Source: Oscillospiraceae bacterium
Lineage (GTDB): Bacteria; Bacillota; Clostridia; Oscillospirales; Oscillospiraceae
Assembly: GCA_017447645.1 (NCBI GenBank)
Contig: JAFSNA010000126.1
Coordinates: 1-42,380 of the forward strand
Direction of reading: 5' to 3'
Length of the DNA: 42,380 nucleotides
A model generated the notes under the pieces. It was not told the DNA's origin. It saw only the letters and a list, made by a program, of their open reading frames with translations, and made no database searches. A program made the translations under genes and the position numbers. Positions 39,912 to 42,380 of the stretch are shown piece after piece. The first letter of the stretch is position 1, and each line of letters opens with the position of its first letter.

Positions 39912-40970
39912 TCAGAGCAGGATCTCCCGGCCCTGAGCGGCCGAGTCGTAAATGCCGTTGAGCATGCGCTGCACCGTGAGACCGTCCTCCGCGCTCGCGA
40001 GCGGGGTGCGATGCTCGACGACGCAGTCGGCAAAGTGCGCGATCTCTCGCTCGAAGGCCTTCTGCCAGCCGTTTTCCACGGCGATGACGGGCTCGACGTC
40101 CGTGAGGAAGCCGTCCTCCTCGCCGTATATCACGGCGGGGATCACGCTCGCGCCGGCTTTCTCTCCGTAGAGCTTGGAGAACATGCCCTCCTCTTTGCCG
40201 TTGATCGCCCAGCTGACGTCGACCGAGAGCGAGGCGCCGTTTTCAAAGCGGATCAGCGCGCTGGCCGCCTCCTCGTTGTCGAATTCCTCCTCCTTCACGC
40301 CGACGGCCGTCCAGCCGGCGACGCTGCGGGTCTGATAGCTGCCGATGCGGCGGTGCGTGACACCGCTGACCGAGACGGGTCTGGGCCGGCCCATCAGATA
40401 CCAGGTCATGTCGATGACATGTACCCCGATGTCCAGCACCGCGCCGCCGCCCGACTTCGCCTTGGAGGTGAACCAGCCCGCGGGCGTGCCGCGCCGGCGG
40501 ATCCAGCCGCAGCGGGCATGGTAGATCTCGCCGAAGCGTCCCTGCTCGCGCAGCTCGTTGATCAGGATGCTCTCCTGGCGGAAGCGGTTGACGAAGGCCA
40601 TCATGAAGATCAGGTCCTTCTCCTCCGCCGCGCGCTTCATCCGCTCCGCCTGCTCCACAGAGATCGCCATGGGCTTTTCGCACAGGACGTGCTTGCCCGC
40701 TTCGAGCGCGGCAAGCGCGATGCTCTCGTGCGAGACGTTGCCGGTGCAAATGCTGACGCAGTTGATCTCGTCGTCGGCAAGCAGATCCTCCAGCCGGGAA
40801 TAGGCCTTCGGAATGCCGTACTGATCGCACAGGGCCTGCGCGCGTTCGATATGGCGGTCGAACACCGCGGCCGTCTCCGCCCGTTCGCAGACGCCGAAGG
40901 CCGGGATCTGATTGCGGCGCGCGACCGTTCCGGCGCCGATGATGCCGACGCGGGCTTTGTTTTCCGTCAT
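39912..40970 (-). CDS. Gfo/Idh/MocA family oxidoreductase
   Basis: This 352-residue NAD(P)-dependent enzyme has the N-terminal dinucleotide motif GIIGAGTVARRNQIPAF, the catalytic Lys in CEKPMA and the substrate-side GVHVIDMTWYLMG segment. The family oxidises or reduces sugars, inositols and sugar acids, often at C3, and some members oxidise intact glycosides before cleavage. It is 16 bases before the GH1 gene and 12 bases after a second member of the same family, so the three belong to one operon. The two complete paralogues differ strongly, which argues for different substrates or sequential steps. Confidence 0.93.
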   Translation of the reverse strand: MTENKARVGIIGAGTVARRNQIPAFGVCERAETAAVFDRHIERAQALCDQYGIPKAYSRLEDLLADDEINCVSICTGNVSHESIALAALEAGKHVLCEKPMAISVEQAERMKRAAEEKDLIFMMAFVNRFRQESILINELREQGRFGEIYHARCGWIRRRGTPAGWFTSKAKSGGGAVLDIGVHVIDMTWYLMGRPRPVSVSGVTHRRIGSYQTRSVAGWTAVGVKEEEFDNEEAASALIRFENGASLSVDVSWAINGKEEGMFSKLYGEKAGASVIPAVIYGEEDGFLTDVEPVIAVENGWQKAFEREIAHFADCVVEHRTPLASAEDGLTVQRMLNGIYDSAAQGREILL

Positions 40971-40982
40971 GTCACACCTCGT

Positions 40983-42008
40983 TTACAGTATTTCGCTGAG
41001 CTCGACCGTACGGTCCTCCTCAATGGATCTGAGCACGGCAAAGCTGACCGCAAGGGAGCGGATGTTGTCGAACACCGTCGGGACGGCGCCCTCTTCTCCC
41101 CTGAGCTCCCGCATCACTTCTTTGAGCACGCCCGCGCGGTCCTTGCCGGGGAAATAAAAGTCCTCGCGCAGATGCCCCTCGAGCCCGAGCGACATGTCCA
41201 GGCGGTTCGGCTCGTCGTTTTCCCAGATCACGGCGCCGCGGTCGGTCTGCATGATCCAGTTGGCCTGATAGCCGCAGGGGAAGCCGATCGACTTTTCCGT
41301 GACGGAATAGTTGGCCTTGAAGCCGTTTTCAAACTCAAGCAGCACGAAGGCCGAGCCGATGCCCCTGAGGTCGCTCCAGGCCGGGTTCCAGCCGCGGGCG
41401 TATACGTTCTTCACGTCCGAGCCGCTGACGAAGCGCAGCATGTCGAAGTGATGGATCGCCACTTCCAGCAGCAGCAGGCTCGTCTGCTCGAGCCGCCAGT
41501 CCTTGCGCTGCCAGGCGGTCTTTTCGCTGAACTTCTCGTTGGTGACGCCGTGGCGGAAGGTCACGTTCGCCCAGGCGGGCTCGCCGATGTTGTCCTCGCC
41601 GAAGGAGGCCTTCATCTGCCACAGCTGCGGACGGAAGCGGTAGTTCTGGCTGACGAAGGCCTTTTCCCGGCGGCCCTCCATGAAGCGCAGGAATTCCTTC
41701 GCCTCGTCCAGATCATCCGTCAAGGGCTTCTCGATCAGCACGTTCTTTCCCGCCAGGACCGCCTTTCTGGCGTACTGGACATGGTATTTGTGCGGCATGG
41801 CCACGATGACCAGGTCCGCGTCGCATCGGAGCGCCTCGTCATAATCAGTATAGCATATTTCGTCGGGGATCTGCCATTTTTCTTTCGTCTGTTCAAATTT
41901 CGGCCCGCCGCGGCTGACGATCGCCGCCAGCTCCGCCTCGGGCTCGTTGTGGATGTATTCCAGCCAGCCGGCCGCCCAGCCGCTGCTTCCGACCTGAATG
42001 ATCTTCAT
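40983..42008 (-). CDS. Gfo/Idh/MocA family oxidoreductase
   Basis: This 341-residue member of the family starts MKIIQVGSSGWAAGWLEYI, a variant dinucleotide loop. It has the catalytic Lys in IEKPLTDD and a VAIHHFDMLRFVSG segment carrying the histidine/aspartate pair. The sequence is only distantly similar to the enzyme encoded next. AGAGGAGA precedes the ATG. An 82-base gap containing an 11-bp inverted repeat separates it from the third family member upstream. Confidence 0.93.
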   Translation of the reverse strand: MKIIQVGSSGWAAGWLEYIHNEPEAELAAIVSRGGPKFEQTKEKWQIPDEICYTDYDEALRCDADLVIVAMPHKYHVQYARKAVLAGKNVLIEKPLTDDLDEAKEFLRFMEGRREKAFVSQNYRFRPQLWQMKASFGEDNIGEPAWANVTFRHGVTNEKFSEKTAWQRKDWRLEQTSLLLLEVAIHHFDMLRFVSGSDVKNVYARGWNPAWSDLRGIGSAFVLLEFENGFKANYSVTEKSIGFPCGYQANWIMQTDRGAVIWENDEPNRLDMSLGLEGHLREDFYFPGKDRAGVLKEVMRELRGEEGAVPTVFDNIRSLAVSFAVLRSIEEDRTVELSEIL

Positions 42009-42039
42009 AGCGTCTCCTCTCTGTTTCGCGTGATATGCC

Positions 42040-42077
42040 TTATGCCGCAGCGCCGGGATCGGGCGGCTGCGGCATAA
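42040..42077 (-). terminator. hairpin between two oxidoreductase genes
   Basis: TTATGCCGCAG (42040-42050) pairs perfectly with CTGCGGCATAA (42067-42077), with extra pairing possible inside the loop. No U-run follows on the minus strand, so it may protect or process the mRNA rather than end it. Confidence 0.55.
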
Positions 42078-42090
42078 TCGTCCGGGTGCG

Positions 42091-42380
42091 TCAGTCGTTT
42101 TGCAGCTCTTCGAGAGAGAGCGGCGTAAAGCTCGTCTTCAGCTCGATGCAGCGGCCGCTTCGCATGGATTCAAAGCCGGCCTCGACGATCTCCAGCACGT
42201 GCCGTCCCTGCTCGGCGGAGGCGATCGGCCTGTCGCCGGAGCGGATATAGTCGATCAGCTGCATCATATCGCCGTACACATGCGGCTCGGGCAGCTTCAT
42301 GTGCTGCGGCGGGATGCCCTTGATCGAAAACGCGGCGTAGGGATTGTCGAAGAGCGCCTGATCGTTGAGCTTGCCGTCGA
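42091..42380 (-). CDS. Gfo/Idh/MocA family oxidoreductase, partial (C-terminal end only)
   Basis: The reading frame is open to the right edge and ends at 42091. The 95 or so visible residues include QHMKLPEPHVYGDMM and a C-terminal SGDRPIASAEQGRHVLEIVEA block, which is the conserved C-terminal helix region of Gfo/Idh/MocA enzymes. The start and the NAD-binding domain lie outside the window. It would be a third member of this family in the operon. Confidence 0.85.
   Translation of the reverse strand, partial: DGKLNDQALFDNPYAAFSIKGIPPQHMKLPEPHVYGDMMQLIDYIRSGDRPIASAEQGRHVLEIVEAGFESMRSGRCIELKTSFTPLSLEELQND

Overview
The window is high-GC (clearly above 60% by eye), densely coded, and reads as a chromosomal segment of a spore-forming member of the Clostridia, most likely one of the high-GC gut lineages around Oscillospirales. 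The evidence is the ylxM-ffh-rpsP-khpA order, a CotF-type spore coat gene, an AraM/EgsA-type glycerol-1-phosphate dehydrogenase, a YmfF/YmfH peptidase pair, a CbiM-CbiQ-CbiO metal importer, sigma-A promoters with 16-18 bp spacers, and a DUF559 gene beside a palindromic repeat of a kind I associate with this group. The taxonomic placement is an inference. I count 41 protein-coding genes, one of them cut by the right edge. No gene-free stretch exceeds about 230 bases. I see no tRNA, rRNA body, CRISPR array, insertion sequence or prophage.

Layout. 1-142: a promoter and a boxA-like leader point left, off the window, perhaps into an rRNA operon. 143-2425 (-): plsC, SDR reductase, ogt and smr, all overlapping. 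2639-7681 (+): glpK, a multi-hairpin repeat with a DUF559 nuclease-like gene, a HAD phosphatase, a PMT-type glycosyltransferase and a zinc-ribbon protein. 7733-10166: glycerol-1-phosphate dehydrogenase (-) and 5-formyl-THF cyclo-ligase (+) diverge, then two small spore coat-type genes (-). 10333-10614 (+): a small membrane protein. 10710-14691 (-): ymfF-like, ymfH-like, lgt and a coiled-coil gene. 14740-21732 (-): one 2330-residue cyclic beta-1,2-glucan synthase-like protein. 21902-24222 (+): ylxM-ffh-rpsP-khpA behind a perfect consensus promoter. 24295-26055 (-): Na/Pi cotransporter. 26220-29030 (-): cbiM-cbiQ-cbiO with five hairpins between cbiM and cbiQ. 29157-32213 (-): cyclophilin lipoprotein, YwaF-like membrane protein, amidohydrolase. 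32345-33274 (-): PAP2 phosphatase. 33480-35318 (-): a macro-domain protein with a helix-turn-helix-like tail and a VWA protein, divergent from an alpha/beta hydrolase (35511-36413, +) across two exactly superimposed opposing promoters. 36507-42380 (-): three Gfo/Idh/MocA oxidoreductases, a GH1 glycosidase, an ABM-fold protein, a eukaryote-type hexokinase and a nitroreductase, tightly packed.

How the genes fit together. Several themes touch the cell envelope: acyl transfer (PlsC), glycerol phosphates of both stereo-series (GlpK and G1PDH), lipoprotein maturation (Lgt), PMT glycosylation, a PAP2 lipid phosphatase and a very large glucan synthase. The right end looks like a catabolic operon for an oxidised or otherwise unusual glycoside.

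The observations I would follow first are: the mutually exclusive divergent promoter pair in front of the macro/VWA genes (35393-35427); the palindromic repeat abutting the DUF559 gene (4142-4627); the five-hairpin intercistronic region in the metal transporter operon (27781-27959); and the GH1 enzyme whose usual Asn-Glu-Pro motif reads Leu-Glu-Pro, inside a Gfo/Idh/MocA-rich operon. All functional names rest on reading motifs by eye, without database searches.
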